Assembly (NCBI GenBank): GCA_963821885.1
Contig: CAWGFN010000002.1
Span: forward strand, 124,001 to 188,000
Direction: 5' to 3'
DNA from: Oleiagrimonas sp963821885
Lineage (GTDB): Bacteria; Pseudomonadota; Gammaproteobacteria; Xanthomonadales; Rhodanobacteraceae
DNA: 64,000 nucleotides
The position numbers and the translations under genes are program-made. Shown here one piece after another: positions 17,987 to 27,552 of this stretch. The notes beneath the pieces are model-generated. The model was not told the DNA's origin and did not search any database. It saw nothing but the letters and a program-made list of their open reading frames with translations. Within the stretch, counting starts at the first letter, position 1, and each line of letters starts with the position of its first letter.

Positions 17987-20900
17987 TCAGGCATCCTCGC
18001 CGCGCTGCGCCTTGTGCAGCGCGCGGGCCATGCGCTTGGGCGAGACGGTCACCGCGGTGCCCAGCTCCTGGGCGAACAGCGAGACGCGGTATTCCTCGAT
18101 CATCCAGCGCAGTGCCTCGGTGTCCTCGCCATCCTCGCCGGCGGCGTGCAGGCCCAGCCACGCGCGCCAGTACGGCAGCACCTGCAGCAGGCGCTCGGTG
18201 TCCTTCCTGGGGTCCTGCTGCAGGCGCTCGGCGCGCAGGCGCATGGCCTTGAGGTAGCGTGGCATCTCGCGCAGCCGCGCCAGCGGCAGCTCGCGCAGGA
18301 AGCCGGACGCCAGCAGCGCGTCCAGCTGCTCGCCAAGATCCTCGTAGCTGGCCGCGGCAAAGCCCATCATGGGTGGCTCCAGCCACGGCTTGAGCTCGGC
18401 CTGGCCCTCGATGATCGGCTCGGCGCAGGCCAGGCGCTCGACGGCGGCGGCGAACAGGTGGCGGGCCAGGTCGTCCTTCAGCGCCTCGAAGTCCGCCCGC
18501 GTGCGCACCTGCAGATCGCGCTCGGCCAGCAGGTCGGCCAGGCCGCCCTCGACCAGGTCCTCGCGCAGGCCGTCCACGCTGCCCAGCGGCGCGTACTTGA
18601 GCGCCACCGGGTTGCCGATGGGCAGCTTGCGACGGGCCTGCTTCATCGCCGGCGCCAGGGCCAGGCGCAGCAGGCGCTCGACGCCGCGCAGGTGTTCGGC
18701 GCGGGCCTCGTCGGCGCGCTCGAACACGCGCAGCGCGACCGAGGTGCCCTGGTCGACCAGCGCCGGATAGGCATCCAGGCCACCCTCGGAGCGCACCCGC
18801 TCGGGCAAGTCGTCGACATCCCAGCTGTCCACGTCCTCGCGCGTCAGGTCGGCATCGGCGCGACGCGAGAAGGCATCGCGCGCGTCGGCCATCCACTTCG
18901 CGCGCAGGGCCTCGAGGCTGCGCGAGGCGTCCAGGGTGCGGCCGTTCTCGTCGTGCAGGCGGAAGCGCATGGCGAAGTGCGCCGGCAGTTCGATGCCGGC
19001 GAAATCGCTGGCCGAGACCTCGACGCCCGTCACCCGCTGCAGGTAACCCGCCAGCACCGCATCGAGCGGCTCGTCGCGCGCCGCCTCGGCCTCGCAGAAG
19101 GCGCGCGCGAAATCCGGCGCCGGCACGAAGTTGCGCCTGAGCGCCTTGGGCAGCCCGCGGATCAGCGCCGCCACCTTGTCCGCCAGCAGGCCCGGCACCA
19201 GCCACTGGCAGCGCACGTCCGGCAGCGCATTGAGCAGGGCCAGCGGCAGGTGCAGGGTGACGCCGTCGGCATCGTCGCCGGGCACGAAACGGTATTCCAG
19301 GCGATAGCGCTGGCCCTCCAGTTCCAGCCGGGCCGGGAAGGCCCTGGCATCGAGGTCCGGCGACACGTCGAGCACGTCGTCCAGCGACCAGCGCATGGCC
19401 GCCTGCACGGCCGGCGCGGCCCTGGCGTACCACTTCTCCAGCGCGGCGCGCGAACTGATGTCGCCCGGCAGCTTGCCCTCGAAGAACGCGGCGCGATCGA
19501 CCGGCTCCTTGATCAGGCCCTCGCGACGCTGCTTGGCCTCCAGCTCGCGAGCCTGCTCCAGCACGCGCTGGTTGGCGCGCACGAAATCGGCGCGGGTGTC
19601 GATCTCGCAGGTGGCCAGCGCCTGCTCGACGAAGATGGCGTGCGCCTGCGCCGGGTCCTGCCTGTCGAAGGTGACCAGACGACGCTCGGCCAGGTGCAGG
19701 CCGAACAGCGTGACCTGCTCGTAGGCCACCACCTTGCCCTGCTTGCGCGAGAAGTGCGGATCGCTGTGCGCGCGCTTGACCAGGTGCGCGGCCTGCTCCT
19801 CGACCCAGCGCGGTTCGATGCGCGCGCACAGCATGCCCCACACGCGCCCGCCGACGTCGAGGATCTGCGCGGCGAAGATCCAGTTCGGCGGCGAGGCGGC
19901 CAGCGCCGAGCCGGGGAATACCTTGAAGCTGCGACCGCGGGTGCCGCGGAACAGGCCCTTCTCGTCCTGCCGCGCGACCTGGGTCGGCAGGCCAGCCAGC
20001 AGGCAGCGGTGGATGGCTTCGTAATCCACGTCGCCATCCAACGCCGGATGCTGGCCTCCTCCCCTGCTCGCAGGGGAGGGCTGGGGCGGGGTTGCCCCGG
20101 TGTGCGGCTGAGCCGCTTTGACGAAGGAACCCCCTCTCGATCTCCCCCTGCGAGCAGGGGGAGAAGCCACCTCGCGCGCCGCTTTACCGGCAGAATCCCC
20201 TCTCGATCTCCTCCTGCCAGCAGGGGGAGAAGCCACCTCGCGCATGGCCAACTTCAATTGCCGGTGCAGCTCGCGCCACTCGCGCATGCGCAGGTAGCTC
20301 AGGAAGTGTTTCTGGCACCAGTCGCGCAGCTTCGACTGCGTCAGGTCCTCGTGCGCGGTGGTGTACTCGCGCCACAGGTTGAGCACGCCGACGACGTCGG
20401 ATTTCGGATCGGCGAACACCTTGTGCGCGGCATCGGCCTGGCCGCGCTTGTCGGCCGGGCGCTCGCGCGGGTCCTGCACGCTGAGGAAGGCGACCACCGT
20501 GAGCAGGTCGTCGAGCGTGCCGCGCTTTTGCGCCTCGACCAGCATGCGCGCCAGCTGCACGTCGATGGGCAGGCGCGCCAGGTCGCGGCCGATGGCGGTC
20601 AGCCGGCGCTGCTCGTCGATGGCCTGCAGTTCGGCCAGGCGGCGGTAGCCGTCCCCCACCGCGCCCGGCTCGGGCGTCTCCAGGAACGGGAAGTCCTCGA
20701 CCTCGCCCAGCCTGAGGCTGAGCATGCGCAGGATCACGTTGGCCAGCGACGAGCGCAGCAGCTCCGGATCGGTGAACGGCGGACGGCCGTCGAAATCGGT
20801 CGGGTCGTACAGGCGCACGCAGATGCCCGGCCCCACGCGCCCGCAGCGGCCCTTGCGCTGGTCGGCGGCGGCGCGCGAAATCGGCTCCACGTGCAGGCGC

Positions 20901-22063
20901 TCGAGCTGGCTGCGCTGGCTGTAGCGCTTGACCCGCGCCGCGCCAGTGTCGATCACGTAGCGGATGCGCGGCACCGTCAGCGAGGTCTCGGCGACATTGG
21001 TGGCCAGCACGATGCGCCGCGCCGGTCCGGGGTGGAACACGCGGTCCTGGTCCTTCGCCGACAGCCGCGCGTACAGCGGCAGCACCTCGGTATGGCGGTA
21101 GTTGCGTCGCGACAGCAGCAGGTGCGCGTCGCGGATCTCGCGCTCGCCGGGCAGGAACACCAGCACGTCGCCGCGCGGGTCCTCGGCGGTGATCTCGTCC
21201 AGCGCCAGGGCGATGTGCTCGGCGCTGCCCTGCTGCACGTTGTCGCGCGCGCCGGCGGTGGCGTCCAGCGGCCGCCAGCGCACCTCGACCGGATAGGCGC
21301 GCCCCTCCACCTCGATCACCGGCGCGCCGTCGAAGTGCTCGGCGAATCGCGCGGTGTCGATGGTCGCCGAGGTGACGATGACCTTCAGGTCCGGCCGCTT
21401 GACCAGCAGTCGCTTCAGATACCCGAGCAGGAAGTCGATGTTGAGGCTGCGCTCGTGCGCCTCGTCGATGATCAGGGTGTCGTAGCTGGACAGCCACGGG
21501 TCGCCCTGGGTCTCGGCCAGCAGGATGCCGTCGGTCATGAACTTGACCAGGCTGTCCTCGCCCACCTGTTCGGTGAAGCGCACCTGGAAGCCCACCTTGT
21601 CGCCGATGCGCGTGCCCAGTTCCTCGGCCACGCGCCGCGCCACCGAGCGCGCCGCCAGCCGGCGCGGCTGGGTGCAGCCGATCAGGCCCGCCGCGCCGCG
21701 GCCGGCGGCCAGGCACAGCTTGGGCAGCTGGGTGGTCTTGCCCGAACCGGTCTCGCCGGCGATCACCACCACCTGATGGTCGCGGATGGCGGCGATGATG
21801 TCCTCGGCGCGCTCGCTGATCGGCAGGCTGTCGTCGAGCGACACGGACGGCACCATCGCCGCCCGCGCCTCGCGCCGCGCCACCGAGGCCTCGATGTCCT
21901 TCGACAGCGCCGCCAGCGCGCCGGCCGATGCATCGCGCGCGCGCTTGAGCTTGAGCCAGCGCCCCAGCAGCGGGCCGAAATCGCGCGTGCACGCCATCGC
22001 CATCCGCTTGCGCAGCGCGGACAGGGAGGGTGTCGCATCCCGTTGTGCAGGCGGTTTTTTCAT
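17987..22063 (-). CDS. hrpA: DEAH-box ATP-dependent RNA helicase HrpA with an in-frame repeat insertion
   Basis: A 1358-residue helicase, near the 1300 of E. coli HrpA, which rescues stalled or collided ribosomes on mRNA. Motifs in order: Walker A GETGSGKTTQLP, CTQPRRLAARSVA, DEAH in LIIDEAHERS, SATIDT, and motif VI QRKGRCGRVGPG. Residues about 607-670 carry a low-complexity stretch with a duplicated REVASPPxxRxRSRG unit, encoded by palindromic repeats at 20058-20243. It lies between LREWRELHRQLKLAM and DVDYEAIHRCLLAGL, which are adjacent in normal HrpA. The reading frame stays open through it. The ATG at 22063 was chosen because upstream codons read into the dps promoter region. Confidence 0.93.
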   Translation of the reverse strand: MKKPPAQRDATPSLSALRKRMAMACTRDFGPLLGRWLKLKRARDASAGALAALSKDIEASVARREARAAMVPSVSLDDSLPISERAEDIIAAIRDHQVVVIAGETGSGKTTQLPKLCLAAGRGAAGLIGCTQPRRLAARSVARRVAEELGTRIGDKVGFQVRFTEQVGEDSLVKFMTDGILLAETQGDPWLSSYDTLIIDEAHERSLNIDFLLGYLKRLLVKRPDLKVIVTSATIDTARFAEHFDGAPVIEVEGRAYPVEVRWRPLDATAGARDNVQQGSAEHIALALDEITAEDPRGDVLVFLPGEREIRDAHLLLSRRNYRHTEVLPLYARLSAKDQDRVFHPGPARRIVLATNVAETSLTVPRIRYVIDTGAARVKRYSQRSQLERLHVEPISRAAADQRKGRCGRVGPGICVRLYDPTDFDGRPPFTDPELLRSSLANVILRMLSLRLGEVEDFPFLETPEPGAVGDGYRRLAELQAIDEQRRLTAIGRDLARLPIDVQLARMLVEAQKRGTLDDLLTVVAFLSVQDPRERPADKRGQADAAHKVFADPKSDVVGVLNLWREYTTAHEDLTQSKLRDWCQKHFLSYLRMREWRELHRQLKLAMREVASPPAGRRRSRGDSAGKAAREVASPPARRGRSRGGSFVKAAQPHTGATPPQPSPASRGGGQHPALDGDVDYEAIHRCLLAGLPTQVARQDEKGLFRGTRGRSFKVFPGSALAASPPNWIFAAQILDVGGRVWGMLCARIEPRWVEEQAAHLVKRAHSDPHFSRKQGKVVAYEQVTLFGLHLAERRLVTFDRQDPAQAHAIFVEQALATCEIDTRADFVRANQRVLEQARELEAKQRREGLIKEPVDRAAFFEGKLPGDISSRAALEKWYARAAPAVQAAMRWSLDDVLDVSPDLDARAFPARLELEGQRYRLEYRFVPGDDADGVTLHLPLALLNALPDVRCQWLVPGLLADKVAALIRGLPKALRRNFVPAPDFARAFCEAEAARDEPLDAVLAGYLQRVTGVEVSASDFAGIELPAHFAMRFRLHDENGRTLDASRSLEALRAKWMADARDAFSRRADADLTREDVDSWDVDDLPERVRSEGGLDAYPALVDQGTSVALRVFERADEARAEHLRGVERLLRLALAPAMKQARRKLPIGNPVALKYAPLGSVDGLREDLVEGGLADLLAERDLQVRTRADFEALKDDLARHLFAAAVERLACAEPIIEGQAELKPWLEPPMMGFAAASYEDLGEQLDALLASGFLRELPLARLREMPRYLKAMRLRAERLQQDPRKDTERLLQVLPYWRAWLGLHAAGEDGEDTEALRWMIEEYRVSLFAQELGTAVTVSPKRMARALHKAQRGEDA
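20058..20243. repeat. Palindromic repeat cluster inside hrpA
   Basis: Three related 22-base palindromes with CTCCCC..GC..GC..GGGGAG arms lie at 20058-20079, 20142-20163 and 20208-20229. The last two are parts of 47-base direct repeats (20131-20177 and 20197-20243) whose starts are 66 bases apart, which is 22 codons. The left part, with GGGAGGGCTGGGGCGGGG, matches the ends of the intergenic element at 37450-37560. This looks like a dispersed small mobile repeat that landed in a gene without breaking the frame and was then partly duplicated. Confidence 0.8.
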
Positions 22064-22077
22064 CGCAGCCGCGCATG

Positions 22078-22114
22078 ATAGCTGCACGCTATCGTCGTGA
22101 TCGAAACAATCCAC
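22078..22114. promoter_or_regulatory. Candidate OxyR-binding site upstream of dps
   Basis: ATAG-N7-CTAT (22078-22092) is followed at the same 7-base spacing by ATCG-N7-CCAC (22100-22114). The first half fits the OxyR consensus ATAG-N7-CTAT exactly; the second is degenerate. It lies 15 bases from the hrpA start and 123 bases from the dps start, between the divergent genes. dps is a classical OxyR target, so the position is sensible, but binding is inferred. Confidence 0.55.
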
Positions 22115-22236
22115 TTTAATCGCCGCCAATCGGACCCATACTTGATGACGTAGCCATCGCCGCGCCGGCGCCGCCACCTCCCCGGGCGGCCGCCGGTCGC
22201 GCGGGGCCCACTCACCGTGTACCAGGAGAGCATTCC

Positions 22237-22704
22237 ATGGCCATCGACATCGGTATTGCCAAGAAAGACCGCGAGGCGGTCGCCAAGCACCTGTCCAAGC
22301 TGCTGGCCGACACCTACTCGCTGTACCTGAAGACCCACAGCTTCCACTGGAACGTCACCGGCCCGCACTTCAACAGCCTGCACGCGATGTTCGAGCAGCA
22401 GTACAACGCGCTGTGGATCGCCGCCGACGCCATCGCCGAGCGCATCCGCGCGCTGGGCCTGTTCGCGCCGGGGTCCTACAGCCAGTTCGGCAAGCTGACC
22501 GCGATCAAGGAAGAGTCCGGCGTGCCCGACTGGAAACAGATGGTGCAGCAGCTGGTGGACGGCCACGAGACCGCCGCGGCGACCGCGCGCGAAACCCTCA
22601 GGGCCGCCGAGAAAGCCGGCGACGGCGGTTCGGCGGACACCGCCACCGGCCGCCTGACCGAGCACGAGAAGACCGCCTGGATGCTGCGCTCGCTGCTGCA
22701 GTAA
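22237..22704 (+). CDS. dps: DNA-binding protein from starved cells, Dps (ferritin-like)
   Basis: A 155-residue member of the Dps family, which forms a 12-subunit shell that oxidises Fe(II) with H2O2 and protects DNA. The ferroxidase ligands are visible in HSFHWNVTGPHFNSLHAMFE and YNALWIAADAIAERI (the H..H..D..E pattern). A strong AGGAG site lies eight bases before the ATG. A possible OxyR site is upstream and a terminator is downstream. It is therefore probably a single-gene oxidative stress unit. Confidence 0.95.
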   Translation: MAIDIGIAKKDREAVAKHLSKLLADTYSLYLKTHSFHWNVTGPHFNSLHAMFEQQYNALWIAADAIAERIRALGLFAPGSYSQFGKLTAIKEESGVPDWKQMVQQLVDGHETAAATARETLRAAEKAGDGGSADTATGRLTEHEKTAWMLRSLLQ

Positions 22705-22731
22705 ACGCTCGACATCCACTCCCCGGATGGG

Positions 22732-22762
22732 AAAGGGGCGCGCCGGTCGGCGTGCCCTTTTT
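22732..22762 (+). terminator. Intrinsic terminator of dps
   Basis: AAAGGGGCGCGCC pairs imperfectly with GGCGTGCCCTTT and is followed by TTT, 28 bases after the dps stop codon. The facing gene on the minus strand ends just beyond. Confidence 0.75.
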
Positions 22763-22789
22763 CGTGCATCGACGGGCCGGACCGGCCCT

Positions 22790-23530
22790 TCAACGATGCC
22801 CGGTCGTCGCGTGCCGGGCGATACACGCGGACGTGTAATCGGACGGCACCACGAGGGCCGGATCGTTCGCGCTGACGATGCCGCTCACGCCGAAGCGCCG
22901 CAGATCCCGGATGCTCCAGGGCCAGAACACGATCTTGCCCGCATCCAGGCGCTTCTGGATCTTCGGCGGCGGCCGATTGACCATGTCCATGCTGACGTGG
23001 CGCTCACGGTAGAACGCCCTGAAGGCCCAGGCCTCCCGGACCAGCCGCTGGGTCACCTTGTCGCTGTAGTGGCCGGCCAGCGCTTGCTTGATCGTGAAGG
23101 GACCGCCGTGCATCGCCAGGTCGGCGCAATGCAGCAGCACGCGCTGACGGCCCATGAGGAAAAGGAACTGCGCGCATGCCGATGCGCACATGTCGCCGAC
23201 CACCGGCACCGGATCATGCGGGTCCAGCAGCTTCACGATGCCCATGCTGGTGCTGAAATAGCCGCCGATCCCCGATATGACCACATAGGGATGGTGGCCG
23301 ATCCCCTGCCGCTGCCGCAGCAGCTGGACGAACATGGCCGGATCGATCTTCCCGCGCAGGCAGACCACGCTTCCACCGTCCACGACATGCACGCCATGCA
23401 GGCCCTCGCACTTGGCGAATGCGTCGACCGCCCCGTGATAGATCGCGCCGTGGTCCGCGCGCGCCGCCTGGCACAGGCTCGCCGCGCCGAGCAAACACAT
23501 GACAAGCACGAGTCGAATACAAGCGTTCAA
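22790..23530 (-). CDS. Exported ClpP/crotonase-like protein, function unknown
   Basis: A 246-residue secreted protein of the predicted periplasmic ClpP-like group (COG3904-like). GDMCASACAQF holds a candidate nucleophile Ser near residue 117, and MHGGP a candidate His near 141; ISGIGGYFSTSMG resembles the oxyanion region. The start was placed at a TTG (23530): GGAG lies seven bases upstream and the following residues form a clean signal peptide (ACIRLVLVMCLLGAASLCQA). An in-frame ATG at 23578 abuts the upstream gene's terminator and is less likely. Protease activity is inferred from motifs only. Confidence 0.72.
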   Translation of the reverse strand: MNACIRLVLVMCLLGAASLCQAARADHGAIYHGAVDAFAKCEGLHGVHVVDGGSVVCLRGKIDPAMFVQLLRQRQGIGHHPYVVISGIGGYFSTSMGIVKLLDPHDPVPVVGDMCASACAQFLFLMGRQRVLLHCADLAMHGGPFTIKQALAGHYSDKVTQRLVREAWAFRAFYRERHVSMDMVNRPPPKIQKRLDAGKIVFWPWSIRDLRRFGVSGIVSANDPALVVPSDYTSACIARHATTGHR

Positions 23531-23580
23531 TGGCAATCTCCATGCGTGGATTACGGGAGCACGATGAGTGCCCGGCAAGA

Positions 23581-23610
23581 AAAAGGGCGCACCAACCGGC
23601 GCGCCCTTTT
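23581..23610 (-). terminator. Intrinsic terminator of the M16 peptidase gene
   Basis: AAAAGGGCGC / GCGCCCTTTT forms a perfect 10-bp stem with a 10-base loop. On the minus strand it ends in five T. It lies 23 bases past the M16 stop. Confidence 0.85.
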
Positions 23611-23632
23611 GTAGTGGATCGACGGAAAGGAC

Positions 23633-26303
23633 TCAGCCCTTCGGTGCCGGTCCCTTGACCGCCGTGACGAAGGCATCCGGCTTCAGGTAGGTCTTGAAGG
23701 CCGCCTGGATCTGACCCGCGGTCATGTTCAGGTACTCACGCGCGGCGATGCTGTAGCTGTCCAGCGGCTTGCCCTGCATGGACAGGCTGAGCAGGCGCCG
23801 GCCGATCGAGCCAAAGCTCGATTCGCCCAATGCGATCTGCCGCAGCACCATGCCCTTGGCCGTATGCAGCTCATCGGCGGTGACAGGCGCGTCCTGCATC
23901 TGCTTGATGTCGCGCACCACCATGGCCCGCGCCTTGTAGACCTTGTCGGGATCGCAGCCGTAGGTCACCTGGAACGTGCCGTTGTTCTTCTCCAGGTCCA
24001 CGCCGCTGCGCACGCCGTAGACCAGGCCACCCTTCACGCGCAGGTCACGCCACAGGCGCGAGGCGAACACGCCGCCGCTGAGCACCTGGTTGCCCAGCTG
24101 CAGGGCGTAGCGCTGCGGGCTGTTCTGGGTCAGGGCGAGGTTGTGCGCCAGCGTCACCGAGTCCTGCACCGCCGAGGAATCCGGGGTGTGGAACTGGCTG
24201 GGCTTGTTCATGGGCGCGGCCGGATAGTCGGTGTCGGGCTTGGCCCCGCTGGCGGACCAGCCGCCGAAGTTGGCCTGGACCGCCTGACGCGCCTGCTCGG
24301 GCGTGACGTCGCCGATCACCACGATGGTGGTCATGTCGGGACGGAAGGTCGCCGAGTAGTAGGCCTTCACGTCCGCCAGCTTCAGGCCGCCGATGCTCTT
24401 GGGCGTGGCATAGCGCAGCTCCGGGTAGCCGGCCGGGTACAGCGCGCGGTCCAGGTGGATGCCGTTGAGGAAACCCGGCGACTGGATGGTGCCCGCCGCC
24501 CCTTGGGCCTGGTTGCGCTGCATCACCATGAAGGCGCGCGCCGGCATGGCCGGATGCAGCTCGTTGTCGGCCAGCAGCTTCATGCCCTGGTCGAAATGCG
24601 CGCTGGGCACGGACAGCGAGAAGCTGGAACCGGCGCTCTCATGCGCGCTGATGGCGTCCAGCGCCGTCTGGAACTGCAGGCGGTTCATATCGGTGGTGCC
24701 GAAGTTGAACAGGCTGTCGAGCACATCGGCCACGCCTTCCTGGCCCTTCGGCGCCTGCATGTCCTGGTTGGTCTTGATCTTGCCGTAGACCTCCACCGTC
24801 TTGCTGACCGATTCGGGCTGCACGATCACGCGCAGACCATTGGACAAGCGTGAACGAGGTCGGGTGAATCGCCGAGTTCGGCAGCTTGAGCTGGGCAAAG
24901 TCCGCCTTGGCCCACGCCGGCAGCGTGACCGGACCGCTGGGCTTGCCGCCGAAGCTCTCGGCGCCGCCGAAGCCCTTGCGCGCCACCGGCTTGCCGGACG
25001 AGCGCGGGGTCAGCACCGCGGTGATGGCCTCGGCGGGCTTGAAGATACGCTTGGCCAGCGCATTGACCTGGGCCGGGGTGACCGCGGCGATGGCCGCGCG
25101 CATGTCATCGGGCGAGCCCGCCTGCTGGAAGGCCAGCGCCTCGGACCAGCTGTTGGCCAGGCCGGACACCGAGTTCTTCTTGTATTCGAGGTCGGCGATG
25201 GCCTTGTTCCTGGCCGCCATCACCAGGTCGGCCGGAACGCCCTTGGCGGCGACCTCGGCCATGATGTCCTGCATGGTCTTCTCGACGCCCTTGGCGTTGC
25301 CGCCGCGCGGGAAGATGCCGATGGCGAAACCGATGCCGGCATGCGGCAGGAACGAGCCCTGGAAGCCGCCATACAGCGCCTTGCCGGTCAGGCCCATCTC
25401 GAACAGCTTGCCGCGCTTGGAACCCAGCGCCTCCGAAAGCACCAGCGCGGTCGCGTAGTCCTTGCTGCGCAGGCCGGGCATGCGCCAGGTCATGGCGACA
25501 CTGCCGTAGGGATTGTCGGTGGGCAGCGCAACGGTGTGCGCCTTGACCGGCTGGAAGTGGAACTGCGGCCGCTGCGGGATGGTCTTGCGCGGAATGTCGC
25601 TGAACAGCGACTTCACCTTGGCCAGCGTGGCCGCCGGATCGACATCACCGGCGATCACCAGGATCGCGTTGTTGGGCGCGTACCAGGTGTCGTGGAAATG
25701 CTTGAGCGCCTTGGCCGTGGTCTTGTCGAATGACGGGCGCGTGCCCAGGCCAGTGTGCGCATAGGGCGTGCCCTTGAACATGCGCGCGCGCAGTTCGGTG
25801 TAGAAGGTGTAACCGGGGTTGGAGTTGTCGCGCGAGACTTCCTGCTCGATCGCGCCGCGCTCCTTGCTCCAGTCCTTGGCGGTCATGTTCACGCCGCGCA
25901 TGCGGATGGCGTGGATGCGCAGCGCCACGTCCAGGTCCTGCGCCGGCACGGTGAAGAAGTACTGGGTGACGCCCTCGGTGGTATCGGCGTTGAAATCGCC
26001 GCCCATGTTCGCCGCCAGAGCGGACAGCTGGTCCTTGGTCAGACCCGGGCTGCCGCGGAACATCATGTGCTCGACCGCGTGGGCGGTGCCCGGGAAGCCC
26101 TTGGGCACCTCGTTGGAGCCGGCCAGGTAATTGACCTCGGTGGTCACCACCGGCGCCAGCGTGTCGCGCACGATGACCACGCGCAGGCCGTTGGGCAGCG
26201 TGGCCCGCGTGACGTCCGTGGTCGCCGGCTTGGCCAGCGCCGTGCCGGCCGCGCCCGCGACCAGCAGCGCGACGGCCGCCAGAAATCTCATCTTCCCTTT
26301 CAT
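23633..26303 (-). CDS. M16-family zinc peptidase (two-domain), split by a +1 frameshift at about 24845
   Basis: About 889 residues across the break, the length of duplicated pitrilysin-like secreted proteases. A Sec signal peptide (residues 1-24, ending ALA) is followed by the inverted zinc motif HAVEH at 75-79 in the first half. The second half is the inactive M16 repeat (SNGLRVIVQPES, then GGVFASRLWRDLRVKGGLVYGV). The frame changes at TCACGCTT-G-TCCAATGG on the coding strand; removing that G (C24845 on +) gives FTLSNGLRV. The alternative, two separate genes, is unlikely because the second reading has no signal peptide or ribosome site. GGGAG precedes the ATG by six bases. Confidence 0.85.
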
Positions 26304-26592
26304 CAAAGTCTCCCTTGGAGTGGAATCGTGAAACGCCTCAGGATGAGGTTTATGCTGGGAACATCCGGAGCCGCACAAGTTCCGGGGCCGTGACCTTCGG
26401 CACGGTGTGGCCGACGGAACACAACGATCTCCCGCGCGAGTCAGTAACACGCCAGGGTGAGTGCCATGGGTTCAGTCATCGACTCGCCAGCGAGGAAGCT
26501 TCCGCCTTGACGCCGCGCCGGATGTTCTCAGAGCATCAGATGTATCACACCGGCCAGCAACGGCCCCATAGGCAAATTTCGCAGGAGGCGAC

Positions 26593-26829
26593 ATGAAACA
26601 CCAAAGGAAAGCACCCACATGGCAACGCATCTTCTGTGGCCTGCTGGGCGTCGCAGCTATCGGGTTACTGGCCCGGAGCCTACTTAGCGGCGTGCCGGGA
26701 CCGCTGGACCACACAGCACAGCAACTCCTTGCAGCCAGCGGGGGATATCTTTTTTCACACATCGCGCTGACCGGCCGCCTTCCAGCCCGGATGCAGCACA
26801 AGGTTAAAAAAGGCAGGTCAAGAAATTGA
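26593..26829 (+). CDS. Small one-helix membrane protein, function unknown
   Basis: A 78-residue protein with one hydrophobic helix (about 13-32, IFCGLLGVAAIGLLARSLLSG) and a basic C-terminus (KVKKGRSRN). A strong GCAGGAGGCG ribosome site sits right before the ATG, which supports real translation. It stands alone at the left edge of the AT-rich island. No family was recognised. The 289 bases between it and the divergent M16 gene hold no other gene. Confidence 0.6.
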   Translation: MKHQRKAPTWQRIFCGLLGVAAIGLLARSLLSGVPGPLDHTAQQLLAASGGYLFSHIALTGRLPARMQHKVKKGRSRN

Positions 26830-26862
26830 ACTTGCCCACATGGCTCTACTTGCTCTAGACAA

Positions 26863-27399
26863 CTAACATGATTTAAAACCGACGCATTCTTCAGTTCTTT
26901 CAACCACTTCTCCGTTACTGAACCTGAACAGCAAAAAGAACATCAAAATGTCGTTGGAACTCCCTATGGCGTGGTAAGCGGATAACCAAAATGCATAATT
27001 TGATCCTGTCATTAAACTAGAAATAAATAAAGCAAGGCTCAGAACAAGAAACGGTAAAATAGCAGATATTTTGTACCTCAATACATTAACAACAGAATTA
27101 CAAGCCACATAAAACACCAATGATCTTTTGTTGAAACCGAAATGAACGAGATGCCGAGGAACGCCGCCAAACGATACAAAAGATATATAATGCATCAGTT
27201 CGTGAATATAAATACTTAAAGCCAGCAGTATTGTATAAATAAATATTTCTTGCAAAGATAACAGATGTAAATGAAAAAATGATTCGTTAAACCTATAGTA
27301 TATTGAAATATATGTAAAAATAATCAGAGCGCCAATAAACTGACTAAGCAATATAAACCTTGCTCTTGAAAGGCAACTCTTGCGCTTTATTATCTGCAT
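26863..27399 (-). CDS. Membrane HExxH protein (DUF3267-like), candidate bacteriocin immunity or processing factor
   Basis: A 178-residue integral membrane protein. HELMH at 66-70 lies inside the second hydrophobic segment, and a late SSND (Asp150) could be the third metal ligand. The pattern (IHELMHYISFVSFGG, then HLVHFGFN) resembles the DUF3267 putative zincin family. About four membrane segments are visible (14-34, 51-68, 110-130 and 145-160). It is strongly AT-rich with codon use unlike the neighbours, suggesting transfer. GAGG lies eight bases before the ATG. It is downstream of a double-glycine peptide gene on the same strand, so immunity to or processing of that peptide is plausible but unproven. 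Confidence 0.7.
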   Translation of the reverse strand: MQIIKRKSCLSRARFILLSQFIGALIIFTYISIYYRFNESFFHLHLLSLQEIFIYTILLALSIYIHELMHYISFVSFGGVPRHLVHFGFNKRSLVFYVACNSVVNVLRYKISAILPFLVLSLALFISSLMTGSNYAFWLSAYHAIGSSNDILMFFLLFRFSNGEVVERTEECVGFKSC

Positions 27400-27453
27400 T
27401 TGAACAACCTCTATTCCGTATATTTAAAAATATACTTCAATATATTTTACATA

Positions 27454-27488
27454 AATACCCGCGCCCAGGAACACATGGCGCGGGTATT
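27454..27488 (-). terminator. Hairpin between the peptide gene and the HExxH gene
   Basis: A perfect 12-bp stem, AATACCCGCGCC / GGCGCGGGTATT, with an 11-base loop. The T-tract is weak (TTTATG), so it may attenuate rather than fully stop transcription into the HExxH gene. Confidence 0.6.
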
Positions 27489-27508
27489 AAACATTGCCAT
27501 TTCGCTCT

Positions 27509-27526
27509 GCTGAAATATATTTCAGC
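27509..27526. repeat. Perfect 18-base palindrome
   Basis: GCTGAAATATATTTCAGC is its own reverse complement. It lies 27 bases past the stop of the bacteriocin-like gene. It may be a hairpin or a binding site for a dimeric regulator. Confidence 0.5.
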
Positions 27527-27552
27527 TTGCAGTTAGGCATGAAGGATTTATC

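Noticed and set aside
23633..26303. Two separate M16 peptidase genes
   Set aside because: The second reading lacks a signal peptide, zinc motif and ribosome site, and joins smoothly to the first if one base is removed.
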